From assembly GCA_039111635.1 (NCBI GenBank), contig JBCAQO010000008.1, positions 1,302,001-1,366,000 of the forward strand: DNA of 64,000 nt, read 5' to 3'. The position numbers and the translations under genes are program-made. This document shows positions 26,255-37,356 of this stretch, one piece after another. The stretch is from Heterobasidion occidentale. Taxonomy: Eukaryota; Basidiomycota; Agaricomycetes; Russulales; Bondarzewiaceae. Every line of letters begins with the position of its first letter. Position 1 is the first letter of the stretch. The notes under the pieces are model-generated. The model worked only from the letters and a program-made list of their open reading frames with translations, had not been told where the DNA came from and did no database searches.

Positions 26255-27100
26255 ATGGTTCCTGGCTCGCGACCCCTTCCCCCTCTATCTTTGTTGTTTC
26301 TTCTCATACTGGTGACAACCGCCCATGCTCTTCACTTCTACCTCGATGATAACGAAAAGCGATGTTTCATCGAAGAGCTTCCGACGGACACTATAGTCGA
26401 GGGTGAGTTGTGGCGATCATAACATGACATACATTCTGAGTGCGGCAAATTCCAAGGGCACTACCGAGCACTGGAATGGAAGGAACAATCACAGACCTAC
26501 GAGATCAATGACCAGCTGGGAATATTAGTCGAGGTCGACGTACGTGGCTACCCACTCTGACCACGCAGCCTGCATTCTGAGCGAAACATCTGAATCTTCT
26601 CACACAGGAAATGGAGACGGGGCACTCCGTAGTCAAAACCCGTGGTCCTCCAGATGGACGCTTCACTTTCACATCTCATGACGCTGGCGACCACTCCATT
26701 TGCCTCTCGACTAATTATTCCTCCTCATGGTTTGGCCCGACTGCGCACATCCGTCTGCACTTGGATGTCGTTGTTGGCGCAGCCAAGCCAGATGCCGAAC
26801 ACGATCGTTCGCACATTTCGGACATTGCATCCAAAATTCGCGATCTCAATATGAAGCTGGAGGATATTCGGAGAGAGCAGCAGTATCAAAGGGAGAGGGA
26901 AGCGGATTTCCGAGATTTGAGCGAGGCAACAAACGGTAGAGCCGTGTGGTATAGTGTAGCACAGATTGTCGTACTGCTGGCGACATGTGCATGGCAGTTG
27001 AGGCACCTCAAGGTGAGCATCACGGCTTTTTGAGAGTTTCACAATCGGTAATATTGACAATCTCCTGTAGCGCTTCTTCGAAGATAGGAAGATGCGGTAA
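26255..27100 (+). CDS. p24/emp24 family cargo receptor
   Basis: Type I membrane protein of the early secretory pathway, cycling between ER and Golgi in COPII and COPI vesicles. Exons 26255-26402, 26457-26539, 26608-27012 and 27071-27100 give 221 residues. A signal peptide with a hydrophobic core (LSLLFLLILVTTAHA) precedes the mature start LHFYLDDNEKRCFIEELP. The GOLD domain includes the paired Cys (RCF and SICLST), followed by the coiled coil SKIRDLNMKLEDIRREQQYQ and the transmembrane segment WYSVAQIVVLLATCAWQL. The cytosolic tail RHLKRFFEDRKMR has the FF COPII-binding motif and basic residues. The tail suggests an Erp1-like (alpha) member, but the subfamily is not certain. Confidence 0.93.
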
Positions 27101-27216
27101 TGATTTGCTGTATAGGCTTCGTTATCTACGTTCAGGATTTATGTTCTGCGTTCTCGAATTGATGAGTGACGGGCGGGCACCGGACAAGCATATGTACATC
27201 GTCATCAAGGGAAAGG

Positions 27217-28666
27217 TTACTCAAATCTTAGCAGTGCCTTCTTGCCATACGTGCCGTTGGTGACCTTGGTTAATACATCTCGCATGATATTCGTCGCCTC
27301 TTCGTCACTCTGCTCTTTGCGCAGGCGTACGATCTCATGCTTTGGCTCTCTCAACTGAACATAAGTTCAGCCAACCCAACACTTGGCGTGAGAGTCTTTC
27401 AACGAATATCGCTTACCTTTCCGTCGTTCATCAAATCCACCAATGTCTTGATGAGGTTTACTCTATCGTCCCTGCTATGCTGCTGGTACCATCGACTTTG
27501 CCAGAAACCGTGGCTGGTGAGATTCTTAAAAATGAAGAGAGATGTTGGGAGAGATAGTGGTTGCTTGGACATAGCCCCATATGAAACCAAATGTGCGTCT
27601 CTTCCAAGCAAGCGCGCCATATCGGAAGCAGGCTGTCCACCTATGCAGTTTAATGCCAGGCGGATATCCTAAATACCTCATCGGTGTATGAAACATGATA
27701 ACATTCCTTGCACTGTACACGTACCTTGCCGCCTGTCCACTCCTTGATCTTGGACTTCATGCTCTTGTCGGCAAGCTCATCATATGTGGCGACACAAGTT
27801 GCGCCCAGGTCAGTCAATTCTTGCTTGAGCGCACTGATGTCATCCCTATTGTGAGAATGAAGCGATTAACCGTGGTCATGGTTAGCAGAGCTTGACAAAC
27901 ACACCGATTACGAATCAGGTTCAAGGTCTTGAGACCTCGAGCCTTAGCTATCTGGATCGCGGATTGACCGACCTAGAAGTGATGTATACATAAGAAACAT
28001 ATGGCACTAACGAGTGTGATACACTGCCTACAGCACTGTTAGCTCCGTTTTGGACTACCCAATCTCCGGGGATTAGATCAACAAAATCTTTGAGCATGTT
28101 ATATGCCGTTGGGTGGTTTACCTGAGAAGGTATACATCGGTAGCGATTCTGGATGACGATACACCGACAGGCACTTTATGAACACGTACGGTCATCGTAG
28201 CTGCGTTTACCTCTGTCAAATTACTCTTGCGCGGGATCTTGACGACATCTGAGGCGTCAACGTTCACTGCCGTATTCCAAGTACCTCCTTGTTGTTTAGT
28301 TAAAACGACCCAGTCGCCATCACTGAAGCCGTGAACGCCCTCTCCAACACCTCTCACCTCAGCCAGGCCTTCGTTGCCTGCGATGAAGGTGGGAGGAGTG
28401 ATGGAGGAGAGGTGAGATGGAGGAGGTTTGAGAGGGTATACACCCTCGATCACGTTGATATCCGAGGGATTCACTGGGGACAAGACGAAGCGCAGATTCA
28501 GAGTGCCGGGAGAGGGTGGTGAAAGTGGCGGATACGATAGCACGCTAATGACTTCAGGAGGGGGACCTGTTCTCGAATATATTATAGCACGGTTAGTTTG
28601 CAAGCGGTGATATGTATGGAATGATCGAAAGACTGAGCGTATAGGGCGCTTTAAAGCTGGAAACAT
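27217..28666 (-). CDS. ETR1: Mitochondrial trans-2-enoyl-CoA/ACP reductase
   Basis: NADPH-dependent last step of mitochondrial type II fatty acid synthesis, needed for lipoic acid and respiration. The MDR-family reading starts MFPALKRPIRSVFRSFHTYH, a basic presequence. Then come the N-terminal domain with LSPVNPSDINVIEGVYPLKP, FIAGNEGLAEVRGVG and DGDWVVLTKQQGGTWNTA, and after an intron the cofactor domain with VNHPTAYNMLKDFVDLIPGD, WVVQNGANSAVGQSAIQIAK and LNLIRNR. ALNCIGGQPASDMARLLG and LVSYGAMSKQPLSLPTSLFI follow, and the chain ends GKKALLRFE with the stop at 27217. The NGANSAVGQ motif is the nucleotide-binding signature of this group. About six introns. Confidence 0.93.
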
Positions 28667-28727
28667 ATTTGCGGACGCAGGATATAGTGGCGGGTGATTT
28701 CGTGCGCCGTCCGCCCGCCGCCGCAAG

Positions 28728-29370
28728 AGGACCCTGGCATATCCCTATAGAGGTCCGATCCGTTTGCGGACGGAAAGGGTCAAATTTTGGGATAGGTCCG
28801 ATCCAACTTGCGTCGAAAATTGACTCGTCGGTAGCCATGTCCGATCCTCAGTGCGGACGGATTTGCTCCCACCCAAGGTCACCCAGACCCAGGGGAGCAC
28901 CCTGGTAGCGATCTACGAGCAAATTATTTCCTCAACCTATCAATCAGCTTACCTAGATTTAACCTCAAAAATATGCTCTTTTGTTGCTCCCAATTAAGGA
29001 GAGACCTCGTGGGTACATTTTCTTTGCATCACAAGCTCATCGAAATGAAACACGCTTGACATGCTCAATGCCTGTCATCACTAGAACAAATAGACGTAGA
29101 TGTCAATTAGTTGTAGTGCAGAACACCAGCCTTCCAAAAATATAGGTTTTTTGGGTTTTATGCTGACGAAAAGTGCCGTTTTTGAGGTCCGATCCGTAAA
29201 TGCGGACGAATTGGGCTGAAAGATAGGTCCGATCAAAAATGAGGACGAATCAGGGCGATTTTCGGAGGTCCGATCCGATTTCTGATGTTTTTAGGTCAAA
29301 AAGCCTGCAGACAAAAAGGCCCAAAATCGCGATTTTGGATCGGACCTCTATAGGAATATGCCAAGGTCCT
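28728..29370. mobile_element. 643-bp MITE with 34-bp TIRs and 8-bp target duplication
   Basis: The two ends are inverted repeats of 34 bp (28728-28761 and 29337-29370) with only two mismatches. Each starts AGGACC and ends GAGGTCCGATCC toward the inside. An 8-bp duplication GCCGCAAG flanks the element exactly (28720-28727 and 29371-29378). There is no transposase; the interior is AT-rich. At least six GTCCGATC motifs occur inside or at the edges (near 28755, 28795, 28840, 29190, 29228, 29268), several followed about 10 nt later by GCGGACG. They look like subterminal transposase-binding sites. An 8-bp duplication is typical of hAT-type elements, so I infer a non-autonomous hAT-like MITE. It lies 54 bp upstream of the ETR1 start codon. 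Confidence 0.9.
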
Positions 29371-29378
29371 GCCGCAAG

Positions 29379-30413
29379 GGACGGGATCAGGTGATTCTCT
29401 TCGCAAGTCACAGGCACTGCCTACACCTCCACCGCAGTGTTTTGTAGAAAATATCTGTAAGCGCTCGGACCGTTTCCATAAGGAGATGCAGTGTGGTTAT
29501 AGCCTCGCGCTTCAGGTAGATGTCTCATTTTGCCGGCCACCTGTAATCCACCTAGCCCCCACGTAGATACTGTATCTGCATCCTCATACCACCAACCTCT
29601 GCCCTCTTTCATGATTCTATATACATCTCAATCAAATTATGAGTATGTTCCAACAAATTACTTCAAGAAAGGTCCCCCTTGCACGGCATCAACATTCCGA
29701 GCAGCAACATGAGTTCCTCTCAAAAGATGGCTCAACAGGCTGCGCAAACAATATTGAGTTCATCAGGGAAATGCTCTGCATAAAATTAACCATAGTTAAA
29801 CATAAATTTAGCTAGATTCCTGTCAGTTACCATTCAGGATTTTTAGCTTCCCCCCCCTCTGATCCTGAAATTATAAGCCCTAATTAGAGCTAATTATGAT
29901 CTATTAGAACAAACATTATCTCCACAATTATTCTACTCTATCCTTGATACACTCCTTTAAACATAATCACAGATGATTCATTCAATTTTAGCTTCATAGC
30001 ACACACAGATATGTATACTGGAGACTAAATTAGAACTAATATACACTAATGCTCATCTATAATAACAGTCATTACCATATTTGTATGACCCATGACAATC
30101 AAATTACTGAATAAGAACAAGCACCGAGCGCACCGCCCCATGCTCATCTGGCAAACACCCTCGACAGCCTGCTCGTCGATGTCCACACTATCCAATAGCA
30201 ACCTCTGCTTCATTGAAAAATGCATGATGTGCATGTCAATCTGCTCAAATGAACAGGAACCCATTGTGCCCCTCGTACAAGGGGATGACCATGAGCTCCA
30301 CGTCTGGGATGTGCTCTGCAATTGTGCACTGCCAGCCCATCAGTCTCGATATCAATGACAAGCACACATCTTACACATGATGTGAATATAGCAATTCATG
30401 TTGAAGCACGCTG
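29379..30413. other. AT-rich intergenic DNA between MITE and copia element
   Basis: No recognisable gene. The 3' part (about 30050-30410) holds weakly coding-like sequence on the minus strand that continues across the copia insertion (see 35573-35945), perhaps a decayed gene. Confidence 0.4.
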
Positions 30414-30418
30414 TGAAC

Positions 30419-30731
30419 TGTTGAGATATGGGCTAGAAGTATTACTCAGCGTCTGTGTAGATCACTGTATATTTAATCGGTAAGTACCTAGAAGTATTAC
30501 TACGTGATAGAAGCGTAAGTAAAAGTGACATCTATGTCTTAAGAAGAAGCGGGCTCACCTCAGCGTCTGTGTAGATCACTGAGGGAAGCCCAACACCGAA
30601 GGCGTCAGTAACTACAAGCGCAGTGGCTGAGAACTGTATAGTACTTTGGCAATCTCCGAGCTCGTCAAGTAAGTAAGCAATAAGTAAATCATAAGAAAGA
30701 GATGACGAAGGCGATTTGCCTCAGTCCAACA
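30419..30731 (-). repeat. Copia 3' LTR
   Basis: 313 bp. It is identical to the 5' LTR except for one extra A (CCCAACACC versus CCCACACC). Within it, the 20-mer AGCGTCTGTGTAGATCACTG occurs twice, and TAGAAGTATTACT also occurs twice, so the LTR has internal direct repeats. Confidence 0.97.
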
Positions 30732-30737
30732 CACCCC

Positions 30738-31292
30738 TCAAATCTCCTGAAGTCCAATAAGCTCTATCATCTTCTCAATCTTCTGACGAGCCAGCGGTTT
30801 AGTAAATCCGTCAGCCGCCATCTCGCCAGTAGGACAGTAGCGTAGCTCAACGAAGTTCTTCTCGATAATGTCGCGGATGAAATGATAGCGGATGTCAATG
30901 TGCTTCGTGCGAGAATGGAAGGCATCATTCTTGGCAAGGGCAATGGCGGATTGGTTATCGCCATAGAGAATGGTAGGTGTGGTGAGAGGGGAGAAGATGT
31001 TGCCTAAGAACATACGGATCCACAATGCTTCCTTCGTTGCGTGAGCGAGCGCGACATACTCCACCTCGGTGCTAGACTGAGCAACAATTGACTGCTTCTT
31101 GGAAGACCAAGACACAGCGCCACCATCGAACAGAAAAACATAACCCGAGATTGAGCGTCTGTGCTCCTGACCCCCATGATCAGCATCTGAGAATCCCTTA
31201 ATCCCCCGCTGCTCCTTCCCAAAAGTTAGCCATAACTCTCGTGTGCCCTTCAAATACCTCAGCAATCGCTTTGCGGCTTCCAGTGAGCACAT
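30738..31292 (-). pseudogene. Copia RNase H segment (frame broken from RT)
   Basis: C-terminal part of the polyprotein. RNase H motifs are LEAAKRLLRYLKGTRELWLT, GFSDADHGGQEHRRSISGYV, SSTEVEYVALAHATKEALWI and DNQSAIALAKNDAFHSRTKH, ending with the ADGFTKPL block typical of copia. It is out of frame with the RT segment because one G is missing at about 31280-31281 in a run that should read TGGGAAGCC. Confidence 0.9.
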
Positions 31293-32466
31293 TCAGGATT
31301 CTGCATGAACTGTGAAAGATATGACACCGCAAAACAGATATCTGGTCGAGCGGCAACGGCAGCATACATGGCAGATCCAATAAGTTCCTGGTATGGAACA
31401 TTGCACATCTCGGAGAACTGCTGCGGAGTGGATGGGGATTGCATCATCGTGAGGTGTGCGTTTGGATCAGTGGGAGTGGAGAGTGAATTTGCGGTCTCGA
31501 GATTAAAGCGTGAGAGAATTGTGTCGATGTACGCACGCTGAGACAGGGAAATAGTCCGCGCCCCGCAATCACGCTTGATCTCGATACCGAGCAACCAGTG
31601 AATCTCGCCAAGATCTGTCATCTCGAAGGCCCGATTGAGGGCTTCCTTCATAGCTAAGATGGCAGCCAAGGAACTAGCAAAGAGAGCGAGGTCGTCGACA
31701 GAGACAGCAATGATGGAAACACCCTTGTCGTCACGCTTGTAGAAGATGCCGTGTTCGACGGCACAGACCGTAAAGCCCATGGCGAGGAACGCGTCGCAGA
31801 GCTTCTTATACCAGCGCCGAGAGGATTGCTTCAAGCCATAGATTGTCTTGAATAAGCAACAGACCTTCTCTTCGAGGCCGGGCACTGAGAAACCCGGGGG
31901 TTGCTTCATAAAGATCTCTTCCTCGAGGTCTCCATTAAGGAATGCATTCTTTACATCCATCTGATGAATCTCCCAGTCAAAGCGAGCCGCGAGAGCGAGT
32001 AGAATCCGAATGGAGGTAAGTTTTGCGACTGGTGCAAACGTGTCTCCATAATCGATGCCGGGGACCTGCGTGAAACCCTGCGCAACGAGCCGCGCTTTGT
32101 AGCGTGTGATTTCGCCGGCCGCGCCCCGCTTGATCTTGAAGACCCACTTGGAGCCGACAACGTTGGCGTTCAAGGGCCTGTCGACGAGCTCCCAGGTGTT
32201 GAGCTTTGCGAGGCGGTCAAGTTCGTCTTGAATCGCCGCATCCCATTGCGGCCAGTCCGGTCGTTTCCGAGCCGCTTCCACGGTGCGGGGTTCCATCCCC
32301 TCGGTCGCTTCCGCTGCCATTGCCCACTCTATTCCTTCCCACTTCCTCCCCAGCATCTCCACCTCCTCCAGGACCTCTTCATCGGCCTCTTCATCGGCTA
32401 GGAAAGACTCCATGGCCGCTACCTGCGCACTGTCGACAGGATTCGACTCAAGGTCTGGTTTGGGGT
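31259..32466 (-). pseudogene. Copia reverse transcriptase segment
   Basis: RT domain of the Ty1/copia type: NVVGSKWVFKIKRGAAGEIT, RYKARLVAQGFTQVPGIDY, FAPVAKLTSIRILLALAARF, HQMDVKNAFLNGDLEEEIFM, FKTIYGLKQSSRRWYKKLC, and the catalytic VSVDDLALFAS in place of the usual YVDD. It ends in YQELIGSAMYAAVAARPDI and a frameshift at 31280. An 8-bp tandem duplication (32468-32483) throws the upstream protease-integrase frame out of register. Confidence 0.92.
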
Positions 32467-35235
32467 CCTCGGATGCTCGGATGCCGCGAGGGACAGCTGG
32501 CGCTCGTGCGCTGCCTGTCGTCGTTCCTTCGCCTCGTTCAAGGCGTCGGATGTACTCGGAAGGCTTGGAGTGCGACGGGGACGCGTCGTTTCGACGCTGG
32601 GAGGAGAATCGGAGCGCTTGGGGATGTAATCCGGGGTTACAGGTAGGTTTTGACCTCTCGTTGCGCTTGCGTCGAGTTGCGCTGGCGCCGCGTCGTCCTG
32701 CTGACCTCCCGGGATGCTTGTAGGCTCGCGCGACTCGGTTTTGAGCCGCGACGCGTCGACGGCATTCGACGGCGTCGTGTCTGGGGTGCCAGGTGCGCTT
32801 GCGCGACCTGCACCCTTTGCAGAGTGCGCCGGCGTCCGTGCGTCGTCGTTTGGGCTGTCGTTATCGTCGATAATGACGTCCGGTACCGGTGAGTCGTCCC
32901 AGCGCACGTTGCGCTCGACGCTGACCTTCCGTTTCGTCGGCCAGTACACCAGTATCCCCTTGCTTTCAGCACTATAGCCGACGAAGCGTCCTTCGTCAGC
33001 TTGTGCGTCGAGCTTGCTCCGCCCCTCTATCTTCACCCATACTCGGCACCCCCACTCGTGGAGTCCACCCAGGTCCGGCTTCGCGCCGTGGACCTTCTCG
33101 TATGGCGTTGTGCCTTCAAGCGTGCGCGTTCCGGTCCGATTCCCCAACCAGACAGCATGTGACATGGCTGCACCCCACAGGGACCTTGGAAGTCCCGACG
33201 CTATCAACAACGCGCGGCCGCGTTCTACAACGGTCCGTAGGAACCGCTCGGCGGTCCTGTTTTGTGCCGACGAGTCGTGAACAGTCTTCTCATGGACCGT
33301 TCCCTCGTCTCTGAGGTGGGATTCGAAAGCGTCAGAGGTGTACTCGCCACCGTGGTCGGTGCGTAGAGTGCCGATCCGAACAACGCCACGATGGCCCTTC
33401 ACGAAGGCCTCGTGTTGAAGATAATGCTTGAAGGCTTCATCCTTCGAGCGTAAGAGTTTCAGGACGATCTCTTGCGAGAAGTCGTCCATAATGGGCATCG
33501 CGTAGTGATAGCCAGTAAGAGAATTGATGGGTGCGGGGCCCCACAAGTCTGAGTGTAAGAGCTTGCCATAACGTTTTGCGCACGGTCGGGTCCGTTCCTT
33601 CGGGAATGAGACCCGTGTCATCTTCGCCTGCACACAGGCGGTACAAAGCTCCATTTCGGAGACGAGAGCGTCGAGGGTGATGCCTTCGATGACTCTTTCC
33701 TTGACCAGCCTCTTTGCTGTGTCCAGGGATATGTGACCCAGGCGACGGTGTAGTTCCCGCGCTGATAGCACGAGGTTGGCATGAGCTTCCTCGTCCCCCC
33801 CACGTGGTATCAGAGGGGTGCCATCGGCGATCCTGGCGGAACCTGCAGTTCTCGAAAATTTTTGACTGACGACTTTGTACAGGTTGTTTGACCGCGGAAT
33901 TCTCGCGACAACATGATCGGAGGGGTCGGAGATCCTGCAGATCCCCCCTTTCAGATAAATGGAGTATCCAGCCTTGTCGATGCGACTGGCCGAGATCAAC
34001 GTGATCGTGATTGACGGCGCGTACAGCACGTCGGACAGCTGCACGGCGGTCATGTCGTCCCCATTTGGGAGCAGGACTGTAACATTTCCGTGGCCAGTTG
34101 CCATGAAGGTACGTTTGTCGGCTGCGTAAATGGGTTTGGATGGGATACTGACAAAGTCTGTGAATTCTTCTTGATAGGGTGACATGTGGTGACTCGCGCC
34201 CGTGTTGAGGCATCGGACACATGTCATGGACGAGACGTCGGGGCCTGCTGTCAGTGCCGCAAGGTCAAATGTCGCCGTGAATCCAAATTCGGGATCCTCA
34301 GCATCCTCGGCAACTGCAAAGTTCCCCGCACTCTGGTCCGCACCCTTCTTGTGTTGGCCTGGCCGATGCATGCCTGCCGGCCATTGGCCTTCCTTCCCGC
34401 CGCCGGGTCGGAAGCAGTCTGCAGCTATGTGGTTAGTAAGTCCACAGTTATAACACTTCTTGCCACTCGACGACTGATTGCCCTTCTTCCCTTTCCCGCG
34501 TCCCCCTTTTCCTTGTTTACCTCCGCCATGCGAATACAGCGCCGTCTCGTCAGACGGTGCCTTCTTCTTGAGCCGACCTTGAATGCTGCGCCGGTCGTGC
34601 TCCTGCGTGAGGTGCTGAATGATTCCGGAAGGGGTAAGGGGCTTCGAACTGAGACTCGAAGCGGCCGTCATTACTGAAATAACGGACTTGTAGGACTTCG
34701 GGAGAGAGGACAGAATGACAGCAACAAAGTCATCGTCGCCGAGAGCCGCATCCATGCCAATGAGCTCGTTCTGGAGTGCGATCAAGGTGTCGAGGTGCGC
34801 GCGGACATCGCCGCCCTCTTGGCATCGAGAATCGTGAATACGCCGTCGAATGTCAATTTCGACCATCTTTCCCCGCTTCTCCGCAAGATCGCAGAGCGCC
34901 GTCCAAACTTCCTTAGCGGTTGTCTCCCCTTTGATTCAATTGAGGATGGAGTCGGGGATCGTAGAGTAGATCTGCTGCTTGATGGCGGCTTCTCTCTGAT
35001 TGTATTCATCGACCTTCTCAATAGCCTTGTCATACTTTTTTAGAACATCGTCTTTAGCATCTTCGGCAGGAAGCACGGGCTCTCGCGGTTGCCGAGCGGT
35101 GCCAGCCAGGTGTCGTGACAGCCCTGTCTTTGATTCAATGGCTGTCTGTACCCGATCCTTGTAGATCGGCCAGTTTGACAGATCTTCTGAGAGCTTCGGA
35201 ACGGTAGTGACAGTGATTGAATTGGCGAGCGACAT
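32419..35235 (-). pseudogene. Copia gag-protease-integrase segment with internal stop
   Basis: The frame begins MSLANSITVTTVPKLSEDLS at 35235. A TGA at 34936-34938 interrupts gag and the same frame resumes. Gag has the zinc knuckle CYNCGLTNHIAADC. The protease motif reads LNTGASHHM, where the family has D(S/T)GAS, so the catalytic Asp is replaced by Asn (codon 34204-34206, a G-to-A change in sense). Integrase shows the zinc-binding part HRRLGHISLDTAKRLVK...CTACVQAK, then HSDLWGP, LRTDHGGEYTS and the downstream GTRTLEGTTPYE. The C-terminal stretch before the stop at 32419 is Pro/Ser/Asp-rich. Confidence 0.92.
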
Positions 35236-35248
35236 GGCTTGGACAGCA

Positions 35249-35260
35249 GGGCCCATAACC
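35249..35260 (-). other. Copia primer-binding site matching initiator tRNA-Met anticodon arm
   Basis: The 12 bases next to the 5' LTR read GGTTATGGGCCC in element sense. Their complement GGGCCCATAACC is the anticodon stem-loop sequence of eukaryotic initiator tRNA-Met, not its 3' end. This is the arrangement known for Drosophila copia, which primes from a cleaved half-tRNA. Confidence 0.8.
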
Positions 35261-35572
35261 TGTTGAGATATGGGCTAGAAGTATTACTCAGCGTCTGTGT
35301 AGATCACTGTATATTTAATCGGTAAGTACCTAGAAGTATTACTACGTGATAGAAGCGTAAGTAAAAGTGACATCTATGTCTTAAGAAGAAGCGGGCTCAC
35401 CTCAGCGTCTGTGTAGATCACTGAGGGAAGCCCACACCGAAGGCGTCAGTAACTACAAGCGCAGTGGCTGAGAACTGTATAGTACTTTGGCAATCTCCGA
35501 GCTCGTCAAGTAAGTAAGCAATAAGTAAATCATAAGAAAGAGATGACGAAGGCGATTTGCCTCAGTCCAACA
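35261..35572 (-). repeat. Copia 5' LTR
   Basis: 312 bp, flanked outside by the target duplication TGAAC (35573-35577) and inside by the primer site. It carries the element promoter, by position. Confidence 0.97.
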
Positions 35573-35945
35573 TGAACTTGATATCTTGGTAGTGTAGGTA
35601 AGACTGTATGGAGAAGTTCACAACAAGGAGGGCAACTTGAAGGTGGGTCAAGTTGTCAAAGCCCTATCAACAAACTTGTCAGCACGTCTCCCCATCTTGG
35701 CTCGTGCACAGAAAATGAGATCGCTTAGGGAGCTGCTTTCTCGCACAAGTTGTAGGATCTGCACACGCAGGAACAGCATAGATAGAGATGTGAATGACGA
35801 GCCACGATGTCTTGTGACACAAAGTGTGGGCATCAGCATCATAATTATGGACATAGCAAGGAAGAAAGCAGGGTGCGATGGGGCATGCCACAGTGGAATG
35901 AGGTGGAGAGCAAAGACACACCTGACTGCCAAAGTACACAGCCTT
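35573..35945 (-). pseudogene. Host DNA between copia and element A, with the last codons of the RKI1 relic
   Basis: The first bases on the minus strand from 35945 encode KAVYFGSQ, which continues the ribose-5-phosphate isomerase reading broken at 57061 once element A is removed. The rest is uncertain. About 35,580-35,650 has an open frame (NLTHLQVALLVVNFSIQSYL) preceded by a possible acceptor GATAG, and that frame runs on across the copia insertion to about 30,380. It may be an exon of another decayed gene; I do not recognise it. Confidence 0.55.
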
Positions 35946-36524
35946 TGTTACGAACTGCTCGTTCAGTAACCCAAGAGTAACAGGTTCTTCCCTAGGTTGC
36001 ACAATGGACTGAGTGGTGGACGTAGTCTCGACTGTACCAGATAATGATACAGGAGGGAATAATGATTGGCTCTAAGTTACACAGTGTGTGGACTGCGTAG
36101 GAACAAAGAGAATAGACTGAAGATCCTCAGCCTATTCTATGGGCCTTATATACTGTATGGGGTATAGGGTAAGAGTCCGTATGCTTCTCCGGGTATCCAT
36201 CCTAGGAGAGCTGTGTGTGCCGTCTCTCTCAGCTGGTGCCTACTCTTGTACTTCTCCAGTCGCACCAATCCATCCTGGTGCGACGAGGTGCTTACCCATA
36301 AGCCCTAAGCCCATGGCATGTGAATGCCTATCTTATCACTGTGTGAACCTCGTGTCCCTCCAATGTAGCCTCTACCGATGTCTTGAAGAACCATCGGTCC
36401 AGTCGGCTCCTAAGGACATGCCAAATACCTTGATGTACGCTCCGTAGTGGAGCTGCCTAGCATGTGATGCTTGATCCATCGGGTAGACCGGCCCCAAAGG
36501 GCCCCGATTGGTCAAGTCATAACA
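35946..36524 (-). repeat. Element A 3' LTR
   Basis: 579 bp, TG...CA. It contains a perfect 9-bp hairpin (36259-36267 with 36276-36284, GTCGCACCA / TGGTGCGAC) and the 10-mer AGAATAGACT at about 36109-36118 that also forms the predicted RNA start. Confidence 0.97.
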
Positions 36525-36542
36525 TTACCCCCTTTCTAGGTC

Positions 36543-36777
36543 CTAACTCCTGAGGGGACTACTCGCTTGAGCTTCATCGTCATTCCACGTACAATTGCTT
36601 TCTGGTCGTCCAAATAGATTGGGATGCGTCTTCCCAATACAACTTCATTTTCTGGGGTGAAGACCGACTTATGTCGTTTACAACGCCTAGGAGTTTTCCA
36701 TCTCCGTTGAGCTGTTTGATGTGGAGTCCTGCGGTATCGCCACAATACCATGTTTCTCCCCGGTGTTCTTCCTTCAC
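36543..36777 (-). pseudogene. Small coding relic next to the element A 3' LTR
   Basis: Two overlapping minus-strand frames together read like one protein: GETWYCGDTAGLHIKQLNGD and KLLGVVNDISRSS in one frame, then FTPENEVVLGRRIPIYLDDQ and KAIVRGMTMKLKRVVPSG in the other, with a likely one-base loss near 36,665. It resembles no retroelement domain that I know. Whether it was ever translated is unknown. Confidence 0.4.
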
Positions 36778-37356
36778 CGTAACATTTTGTTTGAGTACAC
36801 TCCTAGAGTCAATAGGCAGCTACTCGACCAGGACTCCCTGGTAGGTTTGATAAGCCAGTTTCTTCTGGCGACGATGCAGAAAGGTGTCACGTGCAAATGA
36901 TTATGTGATGAAAATAGAAACACGTCTGTGGATGGGTGTGTGTCGTTCTTCTTCAGAATGCCGAAGGCCATGCTTCAGTGTTTCTAGGATAGATCTTCAT
37001 CTCCTTGATCTCTGGTATCGAGGGGGACTCCAGGTGTGTGGGTTGATCGCTTTATCAAGGCTTAGGCCTACCAACCTATCAAGAATAGACTTTTCTTGAC
37101 TTGTTTTGAGTCCGGCAAGACCCCTTTGAAGATCCCTAACTCTGTCAGCCCCATACGGTGGCCCATCCTGGTTAGAGATTGAGTGTTCGTCCAGAGTTTG
37201 TTTGTTACATGGGAGCAAGCATGTAGCCACGCTCCACGTATTGAACACGAGGTAAGGATTTTGAAGAATAGACTTTGAACCCCATGGTCTCTTGAATAGA
37301 CCATGGTATCCACTGTGACAGTAATTATTGCGGGGTCAGCGTAAGGTATGTCCTGG

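Larger units (their letters stand above)
30419..35572 (-). mobile_element. Ty1/copia LTR retrotransposon, full length, coding region broken
   Basis: Complete element of 5,154 bp in minus orientation. Target duplication TGAAC lies at 30414-30418 and 35573-35577. LTRs are 313 and 312 bp, start TGTTGAG and end CCAACA in plus-strand view. The polypurine tract GAGGGGTG adjoins the 3' LTR (30732-30739), and the primer site is at 35249-35260. Domain order protease-integrase-RT-RNase H is that of copia (Pseudoviridae-like), not gypsy. The LTRs differ by one base, so insertion is recent, yet the coding region has a stop, an active-site change and two frameshifts. Confidence 0.97.
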
